Both the position numbers and the translations under genes were made by a program. 64,000 nt of DNA, from positions 1,674,001-1,738,000 of the forward strand of contig OZ243959.1 in the NCBI GenBank assembly GCA_965214525.1, in the 5' to 3' direction. Shown in pieces: positions 7,900 through 17,017 of this stretch; positions within the stretch are counted from its first letter, which is position 1; the number at the start of each line of letters is the position of its first letter. The notes under the pieces are model-generated. The model worked only from the letters and a program-made list of their open reading frames with translations, made no database searches and was not told where the DNA came from. The DNA is from Qipengyuania_B sp965214525. GTDB lineage: Bacteria > Pseudomonadota > Alphaproteobacteria > Sphingomonadales > Sphingomonadaceae.

Positions 7900-8754
7900 G
7901 TGAAAGACGCGGTAGAGAACGACCCATTGCTGCCCGCCGAACGCGCAAGATCTGATTTCGTGCGCGATTTGGTACAGCGCAAAATAATTTCCACATCTGG
8001 GCCGTCTTCATGCCCGGGGCCGATCCCAAGGCGGATAGTTCAATTCTGGGATGATCTGGAGCGACTGCCTGACGACGTCGAAGCTTGTATGAAATCGTGG
8101 AGGAAACTGGAGCGAGATGGTTTTGAGTTGGAAGTTTTTGATAGGGCTTCGGCAAGCAATTTCATCCGCGATCGCTTAGGAAGCCGCCACGAACAAGCCT
8201 TCGCTCGTTGCTATCACCCTTCAATGATGTCTGATTATTTTCGCTATGCGTATGTGCTGGTCGAAGGGGGCTTCTACATAGACGCCGACGATGTCTACCA
8301 TGACACTTCAATCAGCCATCTTTTTGATGACGGTCGGCTAAAGCTTCAACCCTTCTGTTACGATATCGCAACGTCTCAAATGGTGGCGCCATCGGTTTTT
8401 ACTAAAGCCGGAGCCGATCAACCTGGGTGGATTTTTTATTTTAACACGACCCCCATGATTGCTGCACGTAATCACCCGATGATTGAGAGAGCCTTGTTGA
8501 ACGCTGCTGCATCTCTGGAAGCAGACAGTGTGAACGAGTTGCCCGAAGTCCAAGCGACAACTGGTCCAGGGAATCTCACTCGATCGGTATTCGAAATCAT
8601 CAGGGAGGGGTGCTCACCGGAAGTGCTATTGGTCGCCCATGACTGGGAGCTGACATCTACCAGCCAGTGGCCGCTTAGTTACCGCAACGATGCACGGAAC
8701 TGGAGATTGTCAAATCAGAAAATGTACAGCGCATCTTCCTCGGAGGGGCAATGA
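7900..8754 (+). CDS. GT32-like glycosyltransferase with DXD motif
   Basis: A 284-aa protein with a GTG start preceded by GGAAGAA. The fold signature is that of the Gly_transf_sug/GT32 group. IPRRIVQFWDD lies near residues 42-52, then SDYFRYAYVLVEGGFYIDADDVY with the metal-binding D128-x-D130-D131. Enzymes of this group transfer a sugar from a nucleotide donor in the synthesis of capsular or other surface glycans, in the cytoplasm. It overlaps the next gene by ATGA (8751-8754), so the two are almost surely co-translated. First gene of a three-gene operon running to 12574. Confidence 0.8.
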   Translation: MKDAVENDPLLPAERARSDFVRDLVQRKIISTSGPSSCPGPIPRRIVQFWDDLERLPDDVEACMKSWRKLERDGFELEVFDRASASNFIRDRLGSRHEQAFARCYHPSMMSDYFRYAYVLVEGGFYIDADDVYHDTSISHLFDDGRLKLQPFCYDIATSQMVAPSVFTKAGADQPGWIFYFNTTPMIAARNHPMIERALLNAAASLEADSVNELPEVQATTGPGNLTRSVFEIIREGCSPEVLLVAHDWELTSTSQWPLSYRNDARNWRLSNQKMYSASSSEGQ

Positions 8755-10973
8755 ATCTCTCTCGCCCTTCGCTGGCGGCCCTTAGGTTAGCGTTTCGCCT
8801 TGGATATGGCCTTCGCAGACTCCTACCCCGGCAGACATCGACAACATTCGGGCCACAAGACTCATCGGCGAAGAAAATAGCCAGAATTTACGTGATCAAT
8901 CTCGATCGTGCCGTCGATCGATGGTCCGGCATCAAAGGCGAGCTCAGCCGCATACGGGACAGGTTCGGCAATGACCTGATCGGTCTCACGAAACGTCATG
9001 CTGCGGTTGATGCAAGGAGCTTTCTGCAGGATCTTCCCGCAGATCAAGATGTGGACCCGTTCTACACGCTGGCGGATCAGCTCTTTGTCGAACCTCAGCC
9101 CCTGTCACTCCCGACAAGCTTCGAGCTGGAAGCGCCAATCCGAATGAGCAGAGCCGAGATTGCTGTTGCCAAGTCACACATAGAAATTTGGAGGCGAATT
9201 GCACAGGGCACAGAGGCGTACGCTCTCGTTCTCGAGGACGACGTGTGGTTTCAGCCGAGGTTCGGTCGCTACATCGATGAAGCATGGAAGGAACTTACGA
9301 ACAGGTCGGGAAATATAGAAATCGACATCTTGTACGTGTCATACATGGAGGCGACGCATGGTGCCCCGAAGCATCTTTTCTCAGGGCGTCTTTTCGTACC
9401 AGAAAGAGGGCTTTGGCACCTGTCAGGGTATGTTCTATCCCGAGAAGGTGCAAGGAAGCTCTTGGGCTTGCTACCCTGTCGGGGGCCGGTTGATCTCTGG
9501 ATCAACCATCAGTTCAAAAAACTAAACGTGTTCGCAACGAGGCGCTCGATTGTGTCCCAGAGAAAAGACGTCTCTTCAACCAATTCCTACTCGATACTTC
9601 CTTCGCTCTCCAAGATCGGAGCAATAAACAGTGAGAGTGCCGCGCTATTCCATGTTCGTCCAAATCAACTGCCGGTCTTTGCATTTGGCTCGGCCAACTC
9701 AGGCCAGTCGTCCCTTGCGATGGCGTTGTCCATGCTCGGATATCGCTGCTGCAGCGATCTAGATGGGCTGCCCCTCAATGAATTGACACACCTGCGCAAT
9801 GGAAGTGACGATCGTATTTTCGGTGCGTACGTCAATGTGAGGAGCCTCGAGGAAATGGTCGAGGAACTTCGGCGCCGCTATCCTGAAGCCAAGTTTATCT
9901 TGACAGTCACCCAAGACGATCCCGCACGCGAAACCGTCCAAGAGCTTCTTGCTCGGCTTGAGGGCGCGGACGTAGTCGTGCTTGATACCGGTGACGTCAA
10001 CGCCTGGAGGGTTCTCTGCGAGCACCTCAGATGCGTACCGCCAATGTGCCCTTTCCCGATGATGGAGGATCTTGGGCAGCGACCTTACATTGAAGCACCT
10101 AAGCAGCCGATTCACACCCGGGAAAGCGCAGCGACTAAGTGGGATCAGTCTCCGTGGATCGTAGAGCAGGGCCACAGCGGTTGGGCGGGTATTAAAACCT
10201 CTCGACAGGCCCCTAAAGCAATTGGAACTTGGGGAGCTATCGGAGACGGTATTCAAAACCTCGATCTCTCGCGTTGGAATGCGCGGTCAGACACGTTCAC
10301 TGGCAATCTGGCGCTATTCCGCCCCTCGAATGTCGAGTACGACGGCCTCGACGGAGCGAAGATTCATGTGCGCCTCGAAGATCTTGGCGTTCGCCAATGC
10401 AGTGCTGGCGCTCTAACCAGCCATGTCGACTTTCTCTTCGGAAGGTTCGAGGCAACCTTTAGAGCCTCTGACGTACCAGGGGTGATCACCGGCTTCTTTC
10501 TTCACCGCAACTCACCACATCAAGAGATCGATATCGAGATTCTCGGTCGCACGCCGGATCGCCTGCTAGTTAATGTCTTCTATAATCCAGGCGGCCCGGG
10601 CGATAAGTTTGACTACGGCTATAGAGGTTGTCCAAGCATCATCGAACTGGGCTTTGACGCTTCAAAAGAAATGCACCGATATGCCATCGAATGGACTCCG
10701 ACTGAGATCCGGTGGTTTGTGGATGACCTATTGGTTCATCAGCGCGACCTTTGGAATCCAACCCCTATCCCGCATTTGCCGATGCAGCTCCATTTCAACG
10801 CTTGGCCCTCTCGCGCCTGTCAATTTGCAGGGCGTCTTAGAATGCGGAAACTGCCAGCACTGGTAGAGGTACAAGCGGTGCGCGCGCGCCAATTCGATAC
10901 ATCAGTCTCCGGGCTAGAAGCTCGAGGACTTGCGGCCGCGGATGAGCGAGCCAGAAGTGGAGAGCTAGCTTGA
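8751..10973 (+). CDS. Three-part fusion: GT25 glycosyltransferase, sulfotransferase-like domain, GH16 glycoside hydrolase
   Basis: A 740-aa protein. Residues 46-270 look like GT25 (LPS/collagen-type glycosyltransferase): IYVINLDRAVDRW, the helix AKSHIEIWRRI and the acidic motif VLEDDVWF (about 160-167). Residues about 308-430 start with a P-loop-like FAFGSANSGQSSLAMAL followed by alternating strands and helices, like the PAPS-binding half of a sulfotransferase, shortened. Residues about 500-705 form a GH16 beta-jellyroll with the catalytic E592-I-D594-I-E596 and later YAIEWTPTEIRWFVDD. No signal peptide is visible, so the hydrolase/transglycosylase part would act in the cytoplasm unless exported in another way. 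The gene overlaps both neighbours by 4 bp. Confidence 0.8.
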   Translation: MNLSRPSLAALRLAFRLGYGLRRLLPRQTSTTFGPQDSSAKKIARIYVINLDRAVDRWSGIKGELSRIRDRFGNDLIGLTKRHAAVDARSFLQDLPADQDVDPFYTLADQLFVEPQPLSLPTSFELEAPIRMSRAEIAVAKSHIEIWRRIAQGTEAYALVLEDDVWFQPRFGRYIDEAWKELTNRSGNIEIDILYVSYMEATHGAPKHLFSGRLFVPERGLWHLSGYVLSREGARKLLGLLPCRGPVDLWINHQFKKLNVFATRRSIVSQRKDVSSTNSYSILPSLSKIGAINSESAALFHVRPNQLPVFAFGSANSGQSSLAMALSMLGYRCCSDLDGLPLNELTHLRNGSDDRIFGAYVNVRSLEEMVEELRRRYPEAKFILTVTQDDPARETVQELLARLEGADVVVLDTGDVNAWRVLCEHLRCVPPMCPFPMMEDLGQRPYIEAPKQPIHTRESAATKWDQSPWIVEQGHSGWAGIKTSRQAPKAIGTWGAIGDGIQNLDLSRWNARSDTFTGNLALFRPSNVEYDGLDGAKIHVRLEDLGVRQCSAGALTSHVDFLFGRFEATFRASDVPGVITGFFLHRNSPHQEIDIEILGRTPDRLLVNVFYNPGGPGDKFDYGYRGCPSIIELGFDASKEMHRYAIEWTPTEIRWFVDDLLVHQRDLWNPTPIPHLPMQLHFNAWPSRACQFAGRLRMRKLPALVEVQAVRARQFDTSVSGLEARGLAAADERARSGELA

Positions 10974-12574
10974 GAATACTCTCTTACAATCCGGGTCATG
11001 ACGGTGCTTTTGCCTATGTCGAAGACGCTCACCTGATCTTCTCCGTCGAAGCCGAAAAGGATTCGAGATATCGGCATTCGTCGCTTTCTGTTTCTGACGC
11101 ATTCGATGCACTTGCTGAACTTCGCGCTGTTCCCGATGTGCTTTGCAAGGGCGGATGGTGGCCCGGCGACGCGCCACGCCAAGGAGAATTGATGGCTGAC
11201 TATCGAGGCAGCGATCACAATGAAGTAATTTTCGGTAAAAGTTCTTTCTTAGGAAAGACAATTGATTTCTTCTCGTCGTCACATGAGCGATCTCACCTTC
11301 TGTGCGCATTCGGGTTGTCGGATCTTCCGAAGGGAACACCATGCTATGCACTCCTATGGGAAGGCGTTATCGGAGCCTTCTATGAGATCGATGCAGAGCT
11401 CAGGATAACTAAGATTGCGGAAGTGATGCCGGAGCCCGGACATCGCTACGCTATGCTTTACGCCCTAGCAGACCCGAGTTTTGACCTTTGCACCGCTGAA
11501 TATACCCGGCTTTCCGACGCTGGAAAATTGATGGCGCTCGCCTCATTCTCGAAAAGAAGCCAGGCGACAGACGAAGAAGAGATGATTGCATCTTTTCTCC
11601 TGCAAGATTGCAAGCATCTGAGGACGCAGGATTGCGAAGTCCTGATGAATACACGCTACCACAACGTCGGTGTCGAAGATGGCGAGTTTCGTAATTTTGC
11701 CGGAATTTTCAGCGATCGCCTGTTCGAGCGATTCTCACGTTTTGCTGACAAAAACCTGAAGCGAGAAATGCCGTTGCTAATCTCGGGCGGATGCGGGCTC
11801 AATTGCGACTGGAACAGCAAATGGAGGGAATCAGGGTTATTTAGCGAAGTGTTCGTTCCGCCAGTCGCGAACGATTCCGGTTCTGCGATTGGCACGGCCA
11901 TAGATGCCCAGTTCCATTTAACTGGCAATCCAAAAATAATGTGGGACGTATATTCCGGGTCGAACTTTCTACAAGATGAGCCTGTCGACAAAGCGCTGTT
12001 TGAGGAGTGGGAACCGAGCCCCGAGATCGTTGCCGAAATGTTGGCCGACGACCTGATATTGGGCTGGGTCAGCGGTCGATACGAAATCGGACCTCGTGCC
12101 CTTGGGAATCGCTCCATCCTGGCAGCGCCCTTCAAGCCGAGCACCAGAGAGCGGCTTAATGTCATTAAGCAGCGGGAACAATTCCGCCCGATCGCTCCCA
12201 TTTGCTTGGAAGATGAAGCTGAAAAATGGTTCGGATGCAGCTATCCAAGCCCATTCATGCTTTATACGTATCGCGCCTTAACGGACGAACTTGCAGCGGT
12301 AACGCATGTGAACCAGACCGCACGACTGCAAACGGTATCAGCATCAAGCAATCGCCCGATTTTCGATCTCATGACAGCGTTCAAGTCCAGGACGGGCTAC
12401 GGAGTGTTGTGCAACACTTCCTTGAATTTCAACCATAAGGGATTCATCAACACCGCATCCGACCTTTCAAAATATACGTTAGAACATAAACTTGACGGAT
12501 TTGTGATCGATGGGCGTCCTTACCTACTGAGGACATCGGAAAGTTATAAGAGATTTCGTCGTAACCGTTCTTAA
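10970..12574 (+). CDS. NodU/CmcH-family carbamoyltransferase
   Basis: A 534-aa protein starting at TTG (10970) within the TTGA overlap with the fusion gene, after a GGAGAG site. The N-terminus SYNPGHDGAFAYVED is the Kae1/TsaD-like start of this family. In the middle, SGGCGLNCDWNSKW and VANDSGSAIGTA match its nucleotide and metal site. The C-terminal domain has the hallmark EIGPRALGNRSILAAPFK and QFRPIAP. These enzymes use carbamoyl phosphate and ATP to carbamoylate hydroxyl groups of sugars (NodU) or antibiotics (CmcH). With two glycosyltransferases upstream I infer that a surface or secreted oligosaccharide is O-carbamoylated. Confidence 0.88.
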   Translation: MRILSYNPGHDGAFAYVEDAHLIFSVEAEKDSRYRHSSLSVSDAFDALAELRAVPDVLCKGGWWPGDAPRQGELMADYRGSDHNEVIFGKSSFLGKTIDFFSSSHERSHLLCAFGLSDLPKGTPCYALLWEGVIGAFYEIDAELRITKIAEVMPEPGHRYAMLYALADPSFDLCTAEYTRLSDAGKLMALASFSKRSQATDEEEMIASFLLQDCKHLRTQDCEVLMNTRYHNVGVEDGEFRNFAGIFSDRLFERFSRFADKNLKREMPLLISGGCGLNCDWNSKWRESGLFSEVFVPPVANDSGSAIGTAIDAQFHLTGNPKIMWDVYSGSNFLQDEPVDKALFEEWEPSPEIVAEMLADDLILGWVSGRYEIGPRALGNRSILAAPFKPSTRERLNVIKQREQFRPIAPICLEDEAEKWFGCSYPSPFMLYTYRALTDELAAVTHVNQTARLQTVSASSNRPIFDLMTAFKSRTGYGVLCNTSLNFNHKGFINTASDLSKYTLEHKLDGFVIDGRPYLLRTSESYKRFRRNRS

Positions 12575-12933
12575 TGCGCAATGCGCCGCGATCTTGATTT
12601 AGAGAAGCCCCGGCGAACAAATCTCGCCAGGCCATCTGCTCTTCTTTCGCTCTTAAGAGCCGGAGGAACCAGTCAAGCCAAGCGGACGGTAGTCGCAGTT
12701 GCTAAGGCGAGCGATATGCACCAACGACCGCTATTGGGCTTAGGTACAGTTGTTGCAGGCGTCTGAAACTGAGGCGCACAGCGGACTTAGTACCTATGAT
12801 ATGTTTTACAATATTGCCGTTTGCCGCCAGCGCAAGGTCGTTGCGCTCCCTTGCCGAATAGAAACCTGCGTGCATCGAAAACAAGGTCCAGCGATGACGG
12901 GGAGTACGTAGACCGATCCCGACCATCACCCCC
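12575..12933. other. Intergenic region, nothing recognised
   Basis: This 359-bp gap lies between the convergent ends of the carbamoyltransferase and SRAP genes. No frame here has a ribosome site and a plausible protein, and no strong hairpin was noticed. Confidence 0.5.
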
Positions 12934-13536
12934 TCAGCTGGTCCACGGCTCCCGAGTCCTGTCAATCCGAACCGCCCCTTCATACGGCACGCAGATTGCC
13001 TGGGCTTTAGCCGGCGAAGTAGACTGCCATCTGGTCCAATCGTTCGGTTGAATGATGACTGGCATACGCGAGTGACACTCGGCTGCTGTGCCGCAGGCAT
13101 CTGTCATCACCATTGAGTAGACGTCGCCCCACTCATCGCTCGTGCGCCAGATACCGGCACAGGCAAAGATCGTTTGATCGGGCAGGTTAAGCCAGGTTCT
13201 GGTCTTGCCGCCGCGCGGCCCTTCAGCCTCCGCCCAGGCGGTTAGCGGTATGAGGCAACGCCGTTCCTGAAAGCTGTAGCGCCAGAAAAAACTGTCCAGC
13301 TTGTCGGCGCGCGTGTTGTTCACCGGCTTGGGCTTTAGCGGCTTGCCGGTCACCTTGCTCACGCGAGCGAGCGGAAAGCCCCATGTCATCTGCCGCAGCG
13401 CGCCGTCAGCCACAACAAGGCCGGGGTAGCCGGGGTAAACTTCGTCGGCATAATTGCCGCCGCCTGCCGAGTTCGTCACCCGGAACAGGGCAGCCATTTC
13501 ATCGGCGCTGGCCTTCATGCGATAGAGGTTACACAC
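12934..13536 (-). CDS. SRAP/YedK-family DNA-protein crosslink enzyme
   Basis: A 200-aa protein of the SOS response-associated peptidase (SRAP; YedK/HMCES) family. Cys2 directly follows the initiator Met and is the residue that bonds to abasic sites in single-stranded DNA. PVNNTRAD supplies the conserved Asn and Arg (about N74, R76). CLIPLTAWAEAE carries the glutamate region (E103/E105), and HSRMPVII the catalytic histidine (H155). This layout matches YedK closely, and the length is slightly short of the usual 220. The product protects abasic sites in single-stranded DNA. It stands alone; no lexA or imuB lies nearby. Confidence 0.92.
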   Translation of the reverse strand: MCNLYRMKASADEMAALFRVTNSAGGGNYADEVYPGYPGLVVADGALRQMTWGFPLARVSKVTGKPLKPKPVNNTRADKLDSFFWRYSFQERRCLIPLTAWAEAEGPRGGKTRTWLNLPDQTIFACAGIWRTSDEWGDVYSMVMTDACGTAAECHSRMPVIIQPNDWTRWQSTSPAKAQAICVPYEGAVRIDRTREPWTS

Positions 13537-13663
13537 CGGCTTTGCCTGAATTGGTGATAGGGATGAGTCAATCGAGCTTTCCTACACGTTCTAGGTTTGT
13601 TCTAACGAAGCGATGGGATACAAGCCGCTCGATACGCTGTCGGATTATTGGCGACAGGACCGT

Positions 13664-13858
13664 ATGATGAAAGTCCAATGTATCTGCGGACACAGCCATG
13701 TCCTGCACCCCAAACGGGTCTATGGTTGGTGCTTTAAGCACAGCTATCCTATCGCGATCGCCTATGTCGAAAAACGAATGAGCTGCTCTCGATGCCGCGT
13801 TCGGGGTGCCAAAATCACACCATGTGATGCCAACGGTTCTCGATATCCCCTTGAGTAG
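13664..13858 (+). CDS. Small four-cysteine (zinc-ribbon-like) hypothetical protein
   Basis: About 64 aa from the ATG at 13664 (an adjacent ATG at 13667 and an upstream one at 13613 are alternatives). It opens with CICGHSH and has a later CSRCRVRGAK, giving two C-x2-C-type pairs around a beta-rich core, a pattern seen in small zinc-ribbon proteins of sphingomonads. Function unknown. It diverges from the SRAP gene and shares its 5' intergenic region. Confidence 0.5.
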   Translation: MMKVQCICGHSHVLHPKRVYGWCFKHSYPIAIAYVEKRMSCSRCRVRGAKITPCDANGSRYPLE

Positions 13859-14177
13859 CTCACCATTTTCAAAGCGAGGTTGAGCGAATTCCGGTTGAGA
13901 GGAGACATAAGTTCAAGGCCGGATGGGGCTGTTCAAGCCTCGCCATTGAGTAAGGAAACACGATCACGGCTGGACGCGTCTACTATGGCTCGCGCTCTAT
14001 TATCGGTTAGAATTGACGATAGTGCCGTCATAACCAGAGGCGGATCGCCGGCATTATTACGCACGGCGTGCGACAGATGCCTATCAGCTTACGACCCCAC
14101 TTGCGGTCATTTGCTTGAGAACTTCAGAATCCTAAAATCAGACGCTTCCGATCGCCTCTGGGTGGAAACTTAACACG
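13859..14177. other. Intergenic region with repeat fragments
   Basis: A plus-strand frame covers part of this gap, but it has no ribosome site and overlaps repeat sequence, so I do not call it. TAAGTTCAAGGCCGG and GTTCAAGCCTCGCC at 13908-13944 resemble 4151-4195 after the DUF927 gene. CAGCTTACGACCCCACTTGC at 14085-14104 belongs to the dispersed repeat seen at 5708. Confidence 0.45.
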
Positions 14178-14741
14178 TCAATTCTGTGGCATCGTTCCGG
14201 GTCGCAAGTAGGCGAACATATGCGTGACGTAATCGGCTTTGCCGAGATCAATTCCCTGGTTCCTCAAGATCGCGTACGCTGTCATTACATGGAAATAGAA
14301 TTGCGCTATCGCCCAATCTCTTGCGTATTGCTCGACTGAAAGATCAAAGATCATTCCGGTGGGCAAAGCATGGGCGACTGGCCGGTCCGGATCGATCTCG
14401 TCCAGCCCGTCGGACAATGATCGAACCAGTGAGATGGTCTCTTCGATGCGGGTTCGCGCCTCTTCGATCGTGCCGGGATGCTCGCCAGCGTTGCGCCCTT
14501 CATTCAGAAGATCGGCAAGAGAGTCGGGCAAATCTTGGTCTCTTAGCCGGAACATTCCCTCCTGCGCTTGCACACAGGCGAAGCGGACCTGCGTGGAGAG
14601 CGGGAACATGTCAGATGCCAGACGTGCCCCAAGCAGACCCTCCGCTTTATCCAATAATTGCGTTTGCGCCTTTTCCAACCATGCCGACAGCGCGGTCAAC
14701 ATTTGCACATAGGTCGGAGCGAGGAGATCAACTGGTGTCAC
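14178..14741 (-). CDS. DUF1993 family protein
   Basis: A 187-aa soluble helical protein. It matches DUF1993 as I know it: an N-terminal segment with MLTALSAWLEKA, then a long middle with FPLSTQVRFACVQAQEGMF, and the end signature AQFYFHVMTAYAILRNQGI followed by LGKADYVTHMF. The family is related to DinB-like four-helix bundles and has no proven biochemical role. It is transcribed alone on the minus strand. Confidence 0.85.
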   Translation of the reverse strand: MTPVDLLAPTYVQMLTALSAWLEKAQTQLLDKAEGLLGARLASDMFPLSTQVRFACVQAQEGMFRLRDQDLPDSLADLLNEGRNAGEHPGTIEEARTRIEETISLVRSLSDGLDEIDPDRPVAHALPTGMIFDLSVEQYARDWAIAQFYFHVMTAYAILRNQGIDLGKADYVTHMFAYLRPGTMPQN

Positions 14742-14932
14742 GAAGCGGCAGTCCTTGTTTCGGAAAGGGTGCGATTATCGGTCATTAGATCACGTCAGGA
14801 TTTCACGCCGATCGGCCGAAACCCGAAATTCCGCTACCCACCTAATAGCAGTAAGCCAACAAGTGTCACAACCGTTCGGTCTTGAACCTGGCAGGAATAT
14901 GCCAGCTAGCAGACATGCTGCTGTCTTCCGCT

Positions 14933-15999
14933 TCACAGCATGCCAATATCTCGCAACCATTGTTCGACCTGTCCAGGCCACGGCGTGGTGATCGGATCGG
15001 CGGTTGGCCGCAATCCAAAGGCATGGCCACCCTTCGCATAGAGACGCATATCGACCGGCACGCCCGCGTCGTTCAGCGCCAGCGCATAAGCCATTGGCTG
15101 TCGAATACCATCGACCGGATCGTTCATGGCGTGAATGATAAGCGTGGGCGGTGCCTTCACGCTGAGCTTCACCCATGGTTGCAGTTCAAGGTTGTTCTTC
15201 CCCTTGCTGTTATCCAACATGCGAGCCGTGTAGACTAGAACCGCGAAGTCAGGGCGCGGGGATTGTCGGTCAGCCACGTCGGTAAGCGGATAGGTGCGCT
15301 CTTCCGTGTTGCTCATACTCGCGACGAGATACGCGCCGGCCGAAAAACCGATCACGCCGATCTTGTGCGGATCGATCCCGTAGGTGGAGGCCTGCTGGCG
15401 CAGCAACCCCATCGCGCGCTGGGCGTCTTCCAAAGCCAATAGCACCTTTGGCCGCTGCTGCTTTCCATTCTCCTTCGGCCACACTTGCGCCGTCCGGTAT
15501 TTCAGCACGACGCAGGTCATACCCTGCTGGACCGCCCAATTGCAGATTTCGATGCCTTCCAGGTCCATGGCCACAGCATAAAATCCACCGCCCGGTAAGA
15601 CCAGCATCGTGGCTCCGGTATTGCGCCCCTTTGGCCGATAAATGGTCATGGTCGGGCGAGTGACATAACTCGCCCAATGCCATTTTTTCCTCCAACAAGA
15701 GATGAGCCATTGCCGGTCGCCTCGGGATGATCGCCAGTATCAGGCTTTGCGAGCGCGACGTCCGCAGGCCAAAGCGGCACCTGCGTTCCGCCAGCGGTCG
15801 GTTGCCGTACGCCTTCCCGTTCTACCTTTGCAACCTCTACCCTGGCAGGCGAACTGTCGGACTTATTCGCTTGAGCAAAAACAACTCCAGCGACGCCGAT
15901 TGCTAGAAGCGAGGGAACGAGTAATCGGAACCGCGGCAAACTCAAACTTCTTCCCGCTTCAGATGACGCCAGCTCGGCAGAGCCGTCGATAAGCCACAC
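14933..15999 (-). pseudogene. Alpha/beta hydrolase (xylan esterase/endo-xylanase B-like), frameshifted
   Basis: Two frames together make one secreted esterase. The first (15999-15646) has a signal-like segment LLAIGVAGVVFAQA and the usual family start QVPLWPADV...PDTGDHPEATGNGSSLVGG. The second (15649-14933) has the oxyanion region VLPGGGFYAVAMD, the nucleophile GFSAGAY and the catalytic histidine region GGHAFGL. They part at a run of six A residues on the coding strand (15683-15688). Seven would restore GGKKWHW and join the frames. So either the gene is broken, or transcriptional slippage or a base-calling error is involved. Substrate unknown; acetylated glycan is likely for the family. Confidence 0.75.
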
Positions 16000-16057
16000 C
16001 GTAATCTGTCCTAATCAAATCGCAACGCAGGCGCGACAGCTTTGGGGAGCCATTGTC

Positions 16058-16984
16058 TTAAGCCAGCCCCGCAATGCGCAGCTCGGAGGTCGTTCGATCG
16101 GAGCTTCGTTCGTCAGCCAACCGAGATCCGATCAGGGCATTACGGCCGACTCCGTGAGCGGCGTTCGGCAACAGCGCGACGCTCAGCAAGTAACCCAGCA
16201 CGGCGCTTCCGCCGTAGCCGACAAGGGGTGTGGGATAGTTGCCGAGGGCGGCGGCGATCACCACGCTCGCCCAACACCCAGCGAACGCCAGGAGAGCAGC
16301 CCGCTCGCCCGCTCCCTTCAACAAGCCGATTATGGCGGGCATGACGAGGGCGGCGGCCCCGCATACTACGGCCAAGCCCGCGAGCGGGTGAACGTCGAAG
16401 GCGGTGTAAAGAATGCGGTCAACATAGGGCACGGCGGGGAGCGTATCGGGGGTCAGCAGCGTCGCGCCGAACGCCAAACCCGCGGCGGCGGTCGCCGCTA
16501 TCGTTAGGCGACTTGGTGTTGCGAGCAGGAGGCCGAGTAGTCCCGCCAGCAGAACGCCCGCCATCGCGCGATCAGGCTGAAGCGCCAGCGCCAGAGCCGC
16601 AACGATCATGCCGGCTGTGCCCGTAGTGTCCGGTCGCCTCGCGTATAGCACAATCATCACAGGCAGGACGACGAGGCTAACCTGGAGGTTCACCGGCCCG
16701 ACTCTCACCCAGCGCGACGCCCCGTCCGCCGCAGCACCGAACAACGCAGTCAGGAACAGCGGCACAGCAAGCGCGAGCACGACGACCCCCGCACCAGCAA
16801 AACGTGATTTGGCCACCCTGCCGAGCGTGACCCATGCCGCCGCTCCGAGCACCAGCGCGGCCAGGTTCAGTAGTAAATAGCGGGACGGCGCTCCGGCCGC
16901 GAACATGTAAACAATGCCTAAAGCGACGGATCCAGCGGCGCAAAAGAGTCCGAGTAAGCGAGGCCGCGCCGAAATGCCGTTCAT
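16058..16984 (-). CDS. Short SEDS-like (FtsW/RodA-related) multi-pass membrane protein
   Basis: A 308-aa protein with about nine hydrophobic segments. Two stretches recall the SEDS glycosyltransferases: GASRWVRVGPVNLQVS (compare the FtsW GARRWI-LGP-QPSE loop) with a later LQPDRA that keeps the important aspartate, and a C-terminal GYGGSAVLGYLLSVALL. It is some 60 residues shorter than FtsW or RodA, and the extracellular loop is reduced. It stands alone, away from any penicillin-binding protein or division gene. It could be a diverged peptidoglycan polymerase-like protein or just a distant relative. Confidence 0.5.
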   Translation of the reverse strand: MNGISARPRLLGLFCAAGSVALGIVYMFAAGAPSRYLLLNLAALVLGAAAWVTLGRVAKSRFAGAGVVVLALAVPLFLTALFGAAADGASRWVRVGPVNLQVSLVVLPVMIVLYARRPDTTGTAGMIVAALALALQPDRAMAGVLLAGLLGLLLATPSRLTIAATAAAGLAFGATLLTPDTLPAVPYVDRILYTAFDVHPLAGLAVVCGAAALVMPAIIGLLKGAGERAALLAFAGCWASVVIAAALGNYPTPLVGYGGSAVLGYLLSVALLPNAAHGVGRNALIGSRLADERSSDRTTSELRIAGLA

Positions 16985-17017
16985 TGTTGTGGTACTCCAA
17001 GCCGAAGTGTGCTGAAC

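Noticed and set aside
13880..14173. 97-aa plus-strand frame
   Set aside because: No ribosome site, covers repeat fragments, no recognisable domain.
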